Source of the DNA: JAVBSX01 sp051660685
GTDB taxonomy: Bacteria > Planctomycetota > Planctomycetia > Pirellulales > Thermoguttaceae
DNA: 64,000 nt
Assembly: GCA_051660685.1 (NCBI GenBank)
Contig: JBOFQB010000066.1
Span: 27,818 to 91,817, forward strand
Reading direction: 5' to 3'
Part shown: in pieces, positions 1 to 8,599 of the stretch
Position numbering within the stretch: the stretch's first letter is position 1
Layout: every line of letters begins with the position of its first letter
The notes under the pieces: model-generated
Databases searched by the model: none
What the model saw: the letters and a program-made list of their open reading frames with translations, nothing else
Told to the model about the DNA's origin: nothing
Made by a program: the position numbers and the translations under genes

Positions 1-98
1 AGACCAATCAGATTGTTATAAACGCCCATTCCCCAGAAAAAGAGGAGCAGAAGAAGAACGATTGGGATAATGATAACACACAAAAGAAGAGTTGACAT
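1..98 (-). CDS. lemA: LemA family membrane protein, N-terminal part only
   Basis: The minus strand encodes the first 32 residues of a protein cut by the window edge. It begins MSTLLLCVIIIPIVLLLLLF, a single hydrophobic segment, and continues WGMGVYNNLIG, which matches the start of LemA proteins, where a membrane segment is followed by a VYNxLV-type motif and a helical domain. A ribosome binding site (AAAGGA) lies about 8 nt before the ATG. The gene starts 25 nt after the stop of the HD-domain gene and is probably co-transcribed with it. The molecular role of LemA is not settled. The call rests on a short N-terminus, so it is likely but not certain. Confidence 0.65.
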   Translation of the reverse strand, partial: MSTLLLCVIIIPIVLLLLLFFWGMGVYNNLIG

Positions 99-123
99 AC
101 TTATTTCCTTTCAGGTTAAGTTC

Positions 124-1575
124 CTACATATTGGTCCGTTCGTCGCCGTTGTCGGACAAAAGTTGCTGCATTGAGTCAGCAATCATTCTACGATATTCCG
201 GCTCTTTGGTATAGATACGGCATATCTTAAAACTTTGGGGGAGATGCTGGAACAATTGTTCCTCTTCTAAGGGGCGGACGGAATCTCGATTCGGGTCATA
301 CAGAAAATTCTGATTGGCGGTTGGAAGATGCGACCAGGGACGATGTAAATGTCGGGCAATATCAACCCGCATCTCGATTTGGCGGTATTCTTTTGGTAAT
401 TTGGCCCGAACAGCTGCTTCAAAAAGCGTCGGGTCAGCAAAAATACTCGCCGATTCCCGATCACCTTGCTGAAATAGAATCGTCGTTTCGGCTGCAAGTT
501 TCCAAGGAATACGTCGGAGCAGAAAATCGTTCCAACCGATTGCAAGTCGTCGTTTTTCGGGATCGTCCGACTGATTCCAGGATTGAACGGCAATTAGCAG
601 GGATCGGTCGGTCAACCGTTGATATTCCGTCAGATTGTCAATCGGGTTGCTCGAACCGATTCCAGAAAGGGGAAAGAGATGCTTTTTGCTTTGCTCAAAC
701 AATTCGGCAAGAGTCAAATCGACTGCTCGAACCGTTCGATGAAAGTAGATGGATTGGAACAGTTCAGCCCGGACAGAGATGAACTGAATGAGCGAGGAAA
801 ACCCTTTTTGGTGAACCGTCAGACCTTTGTCCGTAAAAAAGGTGTAATGCAGCAAACGGTCAATGTCAAATGCACGTCGACTAAAACCGGTCATATAGGC
901 ATCTCTCAGGACAAAATCCATATTGTCAACCGTATAGAGACCGCAAAACAAGGTTCGCAACAGTCGCAACCATTTTGGAATGTCTTGCGTTTGTTGTTGA
1001 TCAGGTCGGACAATCAAGAGGGCAACCTGATCGGGGTCCAGTGTCTCGTGTTCGAGTAATTCCCCGTTAGGATTCCGTCGAATCTGTCGGATAATGGACC
1101 CTAATTCCCCTCGAATGATTTCCGCGCCCAAAATTTCATGTGTTAGACCGAAATCGGCCAAATAATGCGAGTCGAAAAAATGACCAAAAGGACCATGTCC
1201 GACATCGTGGAGCAGGGCTGCAATTCTCAGGAGTGATTCGAGATAGGCCCGACTTGGCAGACGATTTGCGGATTCGACTGTTTCGTCGGCTTCGATTTCT
1301 GCGCGCAAACTGGGATAGAGACGTTCGATCATACGACTTGCGAGGAACATTGCGCCGAGCGAGTGTTGGAAGCGGGAATGTTCGGCAGTTGGATAGACAA
1401 ACCAAGCGGTTTGCAACTGATAAATCTGGCGTAATCGTTGGACCCAAGCCGAATCAATCAAATCCCGTTCACACACCTCTATTTTTGAACGAGGTGAACA
1501 GATCGGGATATATCCGTGTATAGCATCAAGTGAAAGGTCTTCACCTTCAAAATAGTTTTTCATCGTTTTTTCCAT
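124..1575 (-). CDS. HD-domain phosphohydrolase (dGTPase-like, COG1078 type)
   Basis: This 483-residue cytoplasmic protein has the metal-binding pattern of HD phosphohydrolases related to dNTP triphosphohydrolases: EH at residues 65-66, H71, the LLHDVGHGPFGH core at 121-132 with the HD pair at 123-124, and NMDFVLRD ending the metal site around residue 220. Length fits the COG1078 family, whose known members hydrolyse deoxynucleoside triphosphates or related phosphoesters; the substrate here cannot be read from sequence. Two ATGs, at 1575 and 1563, could be the start. The AGGGGG upstream is very close to the first and about 12 nt from the second, so the start is uncertain by four residues. lemA follows in the same direction. 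Confidence 0.85.
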   Translation of the reverse strand: MEKTMKNYFEGEDLSLDAIHGYIPICSPRSKIEVCERDLIDSAWVQRLRQIYQLQTAWFVYPTAEHSRFQHSLGAMFLASRMIERLYPSLRAEIEADETVESANRLPSRAYLESLLRIAALLHDVGHGPFGHFFDSHYLADFGLTHEILGAEIIRGELGSIIRQIRRNPNGELLEHETLDPDQVALLIVRPDQQQTQDIPKWLRLLRTLFCGLYTVDNMDFVLRDAYMTGFSRRAFDIDRLLHYTFFTDKGLTVHQKGFSSLIQFISVRAELFQSIYFHRTVRAVDLTLAELFEQSKKHLFPLSGIGSSNPIDNLTEYQRLTDRSLLIAVQSWNQSDDPEKRRLAIGWNDFLLRRIPWKLAAETTILFQQGDRESASIFADPTLFEAAVRAKLPKEYRQIEMRVDIARHLHRPWSHLPTANQNFLYDPNRDSVRPLEEEQLFQHLPQSFKICRIYTKEPEYRRMIADSMQQLLSDNGDERTNM

Positions 1576-1600
1576 TCCCCCTTTCGATTGCTCTTATTTT

Positions 1601-1710
1601 TAGACTTGTTTGAGAACTCGATTTATTTTGCCTATTTTATCAAATGAATGTATTTTTGACAAAATAGATAAAAGTTTTTGAGTATTTCAATCGGTTGCCG
1701 AACAAGTCTA
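1601..1710. repeat. 110-bp MITE-like inverted-repeat element
   Basis: The interval between mnmE and the HD gene is bounded by a perfect 10-bp inverted repeat, TAGACTTGTT at 1601-1610 and AACAAGTCTA at 1701-1710. Complementarity continues inward imperfectly (AAC..GATT, then CTATTTTaTC against CTATTTTgTC), so the whole AT-rich block can fold into one long hairpin. It has no coding capacity. It could be a miniature inverted-repeat element or a long terminator-like structure after mnmE. No clear target duplication is visible at its edges. Confidence 0.6.
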
Positions 1711-1734
1711 TTCGTTTTTCCATTTCCTTGCAGA

Positions 1735-3483
1735 CTATTTTCCTACACAAAACCGGCTGAAAATCTTTGCCAAAATGTCTTCTGTGTGAACAGTTCCCAA
1801 CATTTGGCCCAAATGGTCAAGTGCAACCCGAAATTCGGACGCGAGTAAGACTTCATCAACATTCGAATCGAGTAACCGTTGTGCTTCTTCAATCCGGGCA
1901 AGTGCTTGTTCGATTGAATGACGACAACGAATTGCTGTATTCGGGACGACATCCAAACGCCCCTTTTGTTGGGCGAGCAGTTCGCCAATTGCCTTTTTGA
2001 GTCGATCAAGACCGAATCCCGTTTTCGCCGACGTTATGATCCAATCTGTCTGTTCTGTCTCAACATCATACCTCTCCGAGTCGCATTTGGTCAACACGCC
2101 AAGAATCGGTTGAGAAGATACCTGTTGAACTTGACGAAGCAGTGTTCGTTGTTGTAACTGTTGCTGCTCTCGTTGTTGTACCTGTTGTTGCAATCGTTGC
2201 GGTTCTTGCAGTCGATTGCCCGATTCTTGTGATTCGACGCAAAACAGGAGCAAATCGGCTTCTTTGAATATTTTTCGTGTCAACTGTTGTCCTTGTTCAT
2301 CCGGGTCCAACACGTCTAGGTCCCCGGTATTAGATCGGGCAACTTCTTCTCCCGTCACTTGCTCGATTCCTCTCATGTCAACCAAACCGGCAGTATCAAT
2401 CAAGGTAAAGGTTTGACCTTGATCTGAAACCTTCTTTTCCAAATAATCCCGTGTCGTCCCGGGAATCGGCGAAACAATTGCCCCAACCTCAAGATTGCAA
2501 GCATTTGAACTGGGAGAACAATCGGCCCCAATCATTGACTGAATCGTTGACCCGAGAACGGTTTCAACATTCTGCTCTCTCATCTTTGCAACATTGAGCG
2601 GACTCTCTTCAGAACCCCATTTATCCTTTTCATATTCATAACTCGATCTATTTCTTTCACAATCTGGTCGTTCCTTTTCGCAACTCGGTTGGACCAAATC
2701 GGTCAATCGGTTGTAGAGACTGCTTTTTCCGGCATTTGGTCGTCCAATCAACGCAACTCGGGGACATCTTCCCCCAATATTGCGAGACCGAATCTGTTCA
2801 CAAACCGTTCGCAACGGTTCCACAATCGAATCGAGTTGCTGTTGCAACCGTTCTTGTGTACAAAACGTAATGTCTTCTTCAGGAAAGTCAAAACCGGCTT
2901 CTAAATCGACGAGTATGTTGAGCAATTCCTCTTGAATTCGGTGTAAAGGTCCCCCAAGACCGCCTGCTAATTGACCAAGAGCAACATGGAGTTGTTCGGG
3001 CGACTCGGCGTCAATCACGCCGAGAACCGCTTCTGCTTGTGTGAGGTCAAGTCGGCCCGACAAAAACGCTCGCAAGGTGAATTCGCCCGGTTCTGCAAGT
3101 CGGACTGTTCCTTGCAGCAGAGAGTGAGAATGATCCAACTCAGGTTCCAAGCGGGATTGTTGAGAAGGGGTTATCATCCGACGAATTAAAGCGTCCAAGA
3201 TCGGTTGAACCGACCAAAGATGTAATTCTAATGATTTTTGACCCGTATAACCGCGATTTTCCGGCCAAAAATAAATATAGGCTGGAACAGGTCGTTCAGA
3301 CTCCCAAGGAAACAGTTGGGAAGGTGTAATCGAGGGACAATTCGATTCGACAAAGGGGGAGTTCAGGACCTTGTTAAGTGCAACGACGGAATGGGGTCCA
3401 CTTAACCGAATCATTCCGCGCAAACCAGGTCCCGTTGCTGACGCTTGTGCAATGATTGTTTCGTCCAAATGATGAAATGACAA
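1735..3483 (-). CDS. mnmE: tRNA modification GTPase MnmE
   Basis: MnmE acts with MnmG to install the carboxymethylaminomethyl group on wobble uridine 34 of certain tRNAs. The N-terminal folate-binding domain (DETIIAQASATG, EPGEFTLRAF, GRLDLTQAEA) is followed by the G domain: GRPNAGKS at residues 247-254, PGTTRD at 341-346, DTAG at 363-366, and TKCD at 465-468 in place of NKxD. The C-terminal FCVGK carries the cysteine of the FC(I/V/L)GK motif. At 582 residues it is longer than the usual 450 or so, because of a charged insertion between G1 and G2 (about 261-335) and a glutamine-rich one before G4 (about 425-455). The best start is a TTG at 3483, 20 nt after the stop of the upstream oxidoreductase gene and preceded by GAGG. 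Confidence 0.95.
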   Translation of the reverse strand: MSFHHLDETIIAQASATGPGLRGMIRLSGPHSVVALNKVLNSPFVESNCPSITPSQLFPWESERPVPAYIYFWPENRGYTGQKSLELHLWSVQPILDALIRRMITPSQQSRLEPELDHSHSLLQGTVRLAEPGEFTLRAFLSGRLDLTQAEAVLGVIDAESPEQLHVALGQLAGGLGGPLHRIQEELLNILVDLEAGFDFPEEDITFCTQERLQQQLDSIVEPLRTVCEQIRSRNIGGRCPRVALIGRPNAGKSSLYNRLTDLVQPSCEKERPDCERNRSSYEYEKDKWGSEESPLNVAKMREQNVETVLGSTIQSMIGADCSPSSNACNLEVGAIVSPIPGTTRDYLEKKVSDQGQTFTLIDTAGLVDMRGIEQVTGEEVARSNTGDLDVLDPDEQGQQLTRKIFKEADLLLFCVESQESGNRLQEPQRLQQQVQQREQQQLQQRTLLRQVQQVSSQPILGVLTKCDSERYDVETEQTDWIITSAKTGFGLDRLKKAIGELLAQQKGRLDVVPNTAIRCRHSIEQALARIEEAQRLLDSNVDEVLLASEFRVALDHLGQMLGTVHTEDILAKIFSRFCVGK

Positions 3484-3503
3484 CAGAATCCTCGCTTTCC
3501 AAT

Positions 3504-4880
3504 CTACACGTCCCAGATTTCAGGTTCAAGAGACAATCGTTTCTGCTCCCGAATCGCTTCATCAATCTTCATTGCAAGAACATGAGAGGGAAACGCCTCT
3601 TCGCCTGAACAGTTGAGCGACTCGGTTCCCCGAATTGCGTTGAAAAAATTCCGCAAATGAGGTAAAAGCGGGTTCTCTTCGATTGGAGTTGGTAATCGGT
3701 AAGAAACGACCTGACCAGTTTCGCGGACCTTGATTGCATTAGGGTCTTCTCCACGTTGTGCAACATGTTCTTTGACCAGATCGCCGTTTTGAACCCGATC
3801 TTCCCAAGATGGAGCATGAGGTTCCCTGAAAATCTGCGTCCAGTCAGGATTGTCCGACAAACGGATTGCCCCGTCAATTCCGTAATACTGCTCGAAAACA
3901 CGACACGAACTCCCCCCTGTCGTTGTCCAAACCCGGGATATTCCCCGAACTGTTCCGTTTGGAAAGGGGTATTCCAACAATACGGAAACATTGTCAAGAC
4001 ATTCGGACGTTTTGTAATAATCGACACCCCCCATTCCAACGATTGCGGTCGGACGAATCCCGAAAAAATACTCCATTCCGTCCAACTGCAACGCTAAAGA
4101 ACGAATACAATTTCCCTGTCCAAACTGTCGATAATTCCGCCAATTGCGAAATTGCTGCATTTCAGGAAAACCAAATTTGCGCAACGTTTCCTCGTTGATT
4201 ACCGTTCGTTGCGCCCAAGTCAATTCTGACGAAACCCGACGATTCCATTGTGTCTCAAAATGAACAAGCTGACCTGTTAAAGTCGAACGGTCTTTGCCCG
4301 AATTCTCAAGCAAACGACGTCGGACATGCTGATATTGCGGTTGACTGCGACGTTGATAACCGATCTGCAACAGTCGTTCATTCCGTTTCATTGCCCGAAT
4401 CATCTCCCGCGCTTCTTCAATCGTCCGGGACATCATCGCTTCACAATAAACATGAAGTCCGCGATCAAGGGCCGCAATTGTCTGTTCAGCATGAAAACAG
4501 TCGGGGGACGCAATCAAAACAGCATCTAAACCGGTTTCAGAATGAAGCATGTCCTTATAATCCTCATAAACCGTAATGTCATGCTCATATTCTTCGAGAT
4601 ACAATTTGATTGATTTTTGGACAAAGGGCCAAATGTCGCAAACCGCTTTGAATCGGATTCCGGGCAACGTCAATGCAAGGTTAATCAAAGCGCGACCTTG
4701 AACTCCCGCCCCGATCACGCCGACATTCAGTATTCTCCCCGTTTCGGCTGTTTCTGTCGGTATCTTAGGCACATATTCCGTCTCGGATTCTGTTCCTTGC
4801 GCAAAAAGTGATCCGGCATTCAAAGTCGACAAAACAGTTCCGGTTGCAAGACCGGTTGAAAAAAATTCACGACGTTTCAT
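3504..4880 (-). CDS. Tat-exported Gfo/Idh/MocA family oxidoreductase
   Basis: The 458-residue protein starts MKRREFFSTGLATGTVLSTL, a twin-arginine signal, so it is probably folded with its nucleotide and exported to the periplasm. A Rossmann fold follows (VGVIGAGVQGRALI, residues 53-66), then the C-terminal alpha/beta domain of the family. Members oxidise or reduce sugars and related compounds with NAD(P); the substrate is unknown. The conserved EKP motif, whose lysine is usually catalytic, reads EAM at 146-148. Either chemistry is altered or this is a divergent branch. mnmE follows 20 nt downstream, suggesting co-transcription. Tat-exported members are abundant in planctomycetes. Confidence 0.88.
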   Translation of the reverse strand: MKRREFFSTGLATGTVLSTLNAGSLFAQGTESETEYVPKIPTETAETGRILNVGVIGAGVQGRALINLALTLPGIRFKAVCDIWPFVQKSIKLYLEEYEHDITVYEDYKDMLHSETGLDAVLIASPDCFHAEQTIAALDRGLHVYCEAMMSRTIEEAREMIRAMKRNERLLQIGYQRRSQPQYQHVRRRLLENSGKDRSTLTGQLVHFETQWNRRVSSELTWAQRTVINEETLRKFGFPEMQQFRNWRNYRQFGQGNCIRSLALQLDGMEYFFGIRPTAIVGMGGVDYYKTSECLDNVSVLLEYPFPNGTVRGISRVWTTTGGSSCRVFEQYYGIDGAIRLSDNPDWTQIFREPHAPSWEDRVQNGDLVKEHVAQRGEDPNAIKVRETGQVVSYRLPTPIEENPLLPHLRNFFNAIRGTESLNCSGEEAFPSHVLAMKIDEAIREQKRLSLEPEIWDV

Positions 4881-5060
4881 GGAAGTGTGAGTCTGGACTG
4901 AAAAGGGAAGTTAAACAACCAATATCCATATTCTTTGTCGGCATGTTCCGAGGACCCCGACTGAAGCGGTCCAGTATACCAAAAAAAACAATCGATCATA
5001 CGTCGGGGTTGGGATGTTGGAAGAACCAAAACCGGGAATAGTGTTTCTCGTCATTTCCGC

Positions 5061-5066
5061 TATAAT
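5061..5066 (+). promoter_or_regulatory. candidate -10 box before the PhzF-like gene
   Basis: A perfect TATAAT lies 56 nt before the ATG of the PhzF-like gene, in the 242-bp space between two divergent genes. No good -35 hexamer is found at normal spacing, so this is only a candidate. Confidence 0.3.
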
Positions 5067-5122
5067 ACCCGCTCAAGACCCGTTCTATACCAATAAGGTG
5101 AAACAGAGTAATATGAAATAAC

Positions 5123-5923
5123 ATGTCAAACAGGATAAAATACTTTGTTGTTGACGCTTTTACGGACCGACTGTTTTCGGGAAATCCGGCCGGAGTTTGC
5201 ATTCTCGAACAACCGCTCAAACCGGCTCTTATGCAGAAGATTGCGTCGGAAAACAATCTCTCTGAAACGGCTTTTGTCCTGAAACATGCCGATCAAGACG
5301 CTCATTACGATCTTCGTTGGTTTACGCCCAGTTGTGAAATTGATTTATGTGGTCATGCAACATTGGCAACCGCCTTTGTTCTCCAAAATTGCCTGAATAT
5401 GGCAGAGAATCCGCTTGCTTTTCATACAGCAAGTGGAATTCTAACGGTCGAGAAACAGGGAGATTGGTTCTGTCTTGATTTTCCTGCCCGACCCCCCCAA
5501 CCTGTTGAAGTAACAGCGACAATGCAACAGGCAGTTGGTGTGCCGATTCAAGCCGCATTTGGTTCGCGTGATCTCTTGCTCCTGCTTGAATCCGAACAAC
5601 AGGTTCAACAGGTCCAACTTGATCGGGAAACGGCAAAAAATTTGCGGGACTATTTTGGAATCATCATAACAGCAAAAGGAGAACAGGTTGATTTCGTCTC
5701 TCGTTTCTTTGCGCCAAATGCCGGAATTGAGGAAGACCCCGTTACAGGTTCTTCACACACAATTTTGTGTCCGTTTTGGGCCGGTCAATTGGGCAAAACC
5801 GAACTGACTGCCCAACAATTATCCAAAAGAGGAGGAAACCTGTCTTGTACATTATGTGCAGATCGTGTTAAAATCGCTGGTCAAGCGGTCTTATACCTCA
5901 AAGGAGAACTGTTTGTCCGTTGA
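5123..5923 (+). CDS. PhzF family isomerase/epimerase
   Basis: This 266-residue protein has the features of the PhzF family, cytoplasmic isomerases with two similar hot-dog-like halves. The N-terminal motif VDAFTDRLFSGNPAGVC (residues 10-26) is followed by NLSETAF, whose glutamate at 47 corresponds to the family's catalytic acid. DLCGHATLATA and, near the C-terminus, EDPVTGSSH are further signatures. Length fits the family. Only a few members have known reactions (phenazine biosynthesis, proline or diaminopimelate-like epimerisation), so the substrate is open. It is first in a plus-strand series and lies 69 nt before the transporter gene. Confidence 0.88.
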   Translation: MSNRIKYFVVDAFTDRLFSGNPAGVCILEQPLKPALMQKIASENNLSETAFVLKHADQDAHYDLRWFTPSCEIDLCGHATLATAFVLQNCLNMAENPLAFHTASGILTVEKQGDWFCLDFPARPPQPVEVTATMQQAVGVPIQAAFGSRDLLLLLESEQQVQQVQLDRETAKNLRDYFGIIITAKGEQVDFVSRFFAPNAGIEEDPVTGSSHTILCPFWAGQLGKTELTAQQLSKRGGNLSCTLCADRVKIAGQAVLYLKGELFVR

Positions 5924-5992
5924 TTCTCGTTTTTTCAGTTTGTCCTTGTTTTCTCAGTTTACCTAAAAACACCCTTTACCCGGAGTTCTCTC

Positions 5993-7039
5993 ATGTTTTT
6001 GGTCGAAAACTACACCGTCGCAGTTCTTTTCTGTGTCGTTACCATGTTGTGTTGGGGGTCTTGGGCTAATACCCAAAAACTCGCGGGAAAAACTTGGCGT
6101 TACGAACTCTTTTATTGGGATTATGTGATTGGTGTTTTTATTTTGGCGTTGATTTTCGCATTGACTTGGGGAAATAACGGGGAATATGGTCGCGGTTTTT
6201 TTGCGGATTTGCAACAAGCGGGGTCAAGACCGCTCTTTAACGCCTTTTTGGGGGGAGTCATCTTTAACATTGCTAACATCCTCCTCGTTGCCGCAATCGC
6301 AATCGCCGGGATGTCCGTCGCTTTTCCTGTCGGAATCGGTCTTGCCCTTGTTTTAGGTGTCATCCTCAACTATTTCGCTAAACCTGAAGGAAACCCTGTC
6401 CTGCTGTTTGTCGGTGTTGCTTTAGTAACTCTTGCAATCATCCTCAACGCAATTGCTTATCGAACAATCCCCGGTCAACAAAAGGGTGTTACCTCAAAAG
6501 GTCTCATTCTGTCGGTTCTTTGCGGAACCCTTATGTCCCTTTTTTACTACTTCGTCGCCAGTTCACTTGCCGGAATTGTCCAAGCAGACGGAACAATTCT
6601 CCCTCTTACGGTCAAGAATCTTGAAACCGGAACACTGGAATCGGGCAAACTGACCCCGTATTCCGCCAATGTTCTCTTCGCGCTTGGAATTTTGCTCAGC
6701 AACTTCCTCGTCAATACAGCAGTGATGAAGAAACCATTTATTGGACCCCCGGTTCCAATCGGCGATTATTTCCAAGGACGTTTTCAGGATCATGTTTGGG
6801 GGATCATTGGGGGAGGAATCTGGGCTCTTGGTATGACGTTTAATGTGATTGCAGCAGGTGTTGCATCCCCCGCAATTGCTTATGGTCTCGGTCAGGGCGC
6901 AACCCTCATTTCGGCAATTTGGGGGGTCTTCATTTGGCAGGAATTCAGAAAAGCTCCAAAAACAACGAACAAATTGCTGAACGCGATGTTCGTGTTTTTC
7001 ATCGTCGGGCTTGGTCTCCTGATTTGGGCCAAAATTTAA
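5993..7039 (+). CDS. GRP/RhaT-type sugar permease (DMT superfamily)
   Basis: This 348-residue integral membrane protein has about ten hydrophobic segments. The N-terminal part (VTMLCWGSWANTQKLAGKTWR, split by the first loop) and the glycine-rich helices resemble the glucose/ribose uptake (GRP) and rhamnose (RhaT) transporters of the drug/metabolite transporter superfamily. The likely job is proton- or sodium-coupled uptake of a sugar or small metabolite across the inner membrane. A GGAG ribosome binding site stands about 9 nt before the ATG. The next gene begins 53 nt downstream, so the two may form an operon, but no sugar-catabolic partner is adjacent. Confidence 0.75.
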   Translation: MFLVENYTVAVLFCVVTMLCWGSWANTQKLAGKTWRYELFYWDYVIGVFILALIFALTWGNNGEYGRGFFADLQQAGSRPLFNAFLGGVIFNIANILLVAAIAIAGMSVAFPVGIGLALVLGVILNYFAKPEGNPVLLFVGVALVTLAIILNAIAYRTIPGQQKGVTSKGLILSVLCGTLMSLFYYFVASSLAGIVQADGTILPLTVKNLETGTLESGKLTPYSANVLFALGILLSNFLVNTAVMKKPFIGPPVPIGDYFQGRFQDHVWGIIGGGIWALGMTFNVIAAGVASPAIAYGLGQGATLISAIWGVFIWQEFRKAPKTTNKLLNAMFVFFIVGLGLLIWAKI

Positions 7040-7092
7040 CGATCATACGTTCGGTCTTATACGATTCCCCTTTTGAACCCGTTCCTCCATTC

Positions 7093-8532
7093 ATGTCCTC
7101 ACATTTTTTGTCCCCAACTGATCTAACGGAGCAGATTGTCGCCGAATCTTACGTTAGATCGAACGTCCAACGCTTGACACAAAAAGTCTGGTCCCAATTG
7201 GAGGATGTTTGCGCGGTCGCATCTCCAATCGGCCTTGTTGGAGGAGGTCTTATGGGAACCGCAATCGCCGCAACATGTCTGCGATCCGCCTATTCTGTCG
7301 TCATTTGTGACACTTCTGAACAGGTTCGCAACCAACTTCCTGAAAAAATCGTTGCCGAGTTGGTTGCCCAATCACAGAATTCGACGATTGTTCCCTTTGC
7401 GACAGAAAACCTTGCCCAAGTGCATGATGTCATTCTTGCAAGAACACCAAAGGGACCCGTTGCTGATCGGCAAACGGGAACAATCGAGGAACGGTATAGA
7501 AAACTGGTTGAGGAACAGGTTCAGATAACGGACAACTTGACTGATTTGGTTGATTGTGAACTGATTATTGAGGCAATTCCCGAGAAGAAACGGATCAAGC
7601 ACAAACTTTATCAACAGTTACATCAAGCCGGTTTTGAAGGACTGCTCGTTTCCAATACCTCGACAATTGAAGTTTCCCAGTTGGTTGAACGGTTGGAAAA
7701 TGATTTCCAAGAACGCTTCTGTGTTTTTCACGTCTTTCATCCGGTTCGGAAACGCTCACTTGTCGAAATTGTTCGATCCCCCAAAACCGCCAAAGATTCA
7801 CTCTCAACCGTGTTGAAATTGGCTCTCGATATTGACAAACACCCAATCATCGTTGGTGATCGACCCGGTTTTCTCGTCAATCGATTATTACAACCTGTCC
7901 TGAATGAGAGTCTCATTCTTCTTCAGCAAGGGGTTCCCCTTGAACATATTGAATCGGCTGCTTTGCATTTTGGTATGCAAATGGGACCTTTTCGGATTCT
8001 CGACGAAATTGGTCTGGACGTTGCCCTTCATTCCGGTTGGAGTTTGGGGAAAGCCTTACCTCATCTCGCGTTTGAATCCCCCGTTTTGCTCGAACTGATT
8101 GAATCCGGGCGTCTTGGTCGAAAAACCGGAATCGGTTTCAAACGTTATTCTTCCGAAATCGGTTGGGATAATGACGGGATTGTTGAACCAACATGGACGA
8201 CCCCCGTTTCGTCGAATCAATCGGCTGTTGAAATGACATTGGAACAAATCGCTCAACGTCTTTTTCTGCCTATGATTATTGAAGCAATCCGTTCGTTTGA
8301 AGAGGGAATTGTCGCCGAATACACCGAAACGGACATCGCTGCTGTTCTTGGACTCGGTTTCCCGGTCAATCGGGGCGGTCCCTGTTACTTCGCCGACTCT
8401 TTCGGTTTGCCAAGAATTCTTGAGTTACTCCAAATTTATGAAAAAAAAGAAGGAGCCCGTTTTACTCCGCCCCAAACACTCCTACAATTAGAGCGGGGAA
8501 ACTCTGTTTCCTTGCGAAATCGACCTCAATGA
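7093..8532 (+). CDS. 3-hydroxyacyl-CoA dehydrogenase family protein
   Basis: The 479-residue protein resembles the dehydrogenase half of FadB-type enzymes, without the enoyl-CoA hydratase half. It has an NAD-binding GLVGGGLMG (residues 47-55), the SNTSTIEVSQL strand, and a catalytic region FHVFHPVRKRSLVEI, where H213 and E225 correspond to the family's His-Glu pair. PGFLVNRLL and GFPVNRGGP begin two C-terminal dimerisation-type domains. It should oxidise a 3-hydroxyacyl-CoA, or a related hydroxy acid, with NAD. An ATG at 6919 would give a longer frame but lies inside the transporter gene; the ATG at 7093 is preferred. No other beta-oxidation genes are in the window. Confidence 0.8.
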   Translation: MSSHFLSPTDLTEQIVAESYVRSNVQRLTQKVWSQLEDVCAVASPIGLVGGGLMGTAIAATCLRSAYSVVICDTSEQVRNQLPEKIVAELVAQSQNSTIVPFATENLAQVHDVILARTPKGPVADRQTGTIEERYRKLVEEQVQITDNLTDLVDCELIIEAIPEKKRIKHKLYQQLHQAGFEGLLVSNTSTIEVSQLVERLENDFQERFCVFHVFHPVRKRSLVEIVRSPKTAKDSLSTVLKLALDIDKHPIIVGDRPGFLVNRLLQPVLNESLILLQQGVPLEHIESAALHFGMQMGPFRILDEIGLDVALHSGWSLGKALPHLAFESPVLLELIESGRLGRKTGIGFKRYSSEIGWDNDGIVEPTWTTPVSSNQSAVEMTLEQIAQRLFLPMIIEAIRSFEEGIVAEYTETDIAAVLGLGFPVNRGGPCYFADSFGLPRILELLQIYEKKEGARFTPPQTLLQLERGNSVSLRNRPQ

Positions 8533-8599
8533 TCGCTTGACTTTGATGATCGTTGTTCGCCCGGACAGTCCATTTGAAATCCCCTAAGAGACATCCAAC

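Noticed and set aside
6919..7092. Extended N-terminus of the 3-hydroxyacyl-CoA dehydrogenase
   Set aside because: It overlaps the end of the transporter gene in another frame and has no family-like sequence.
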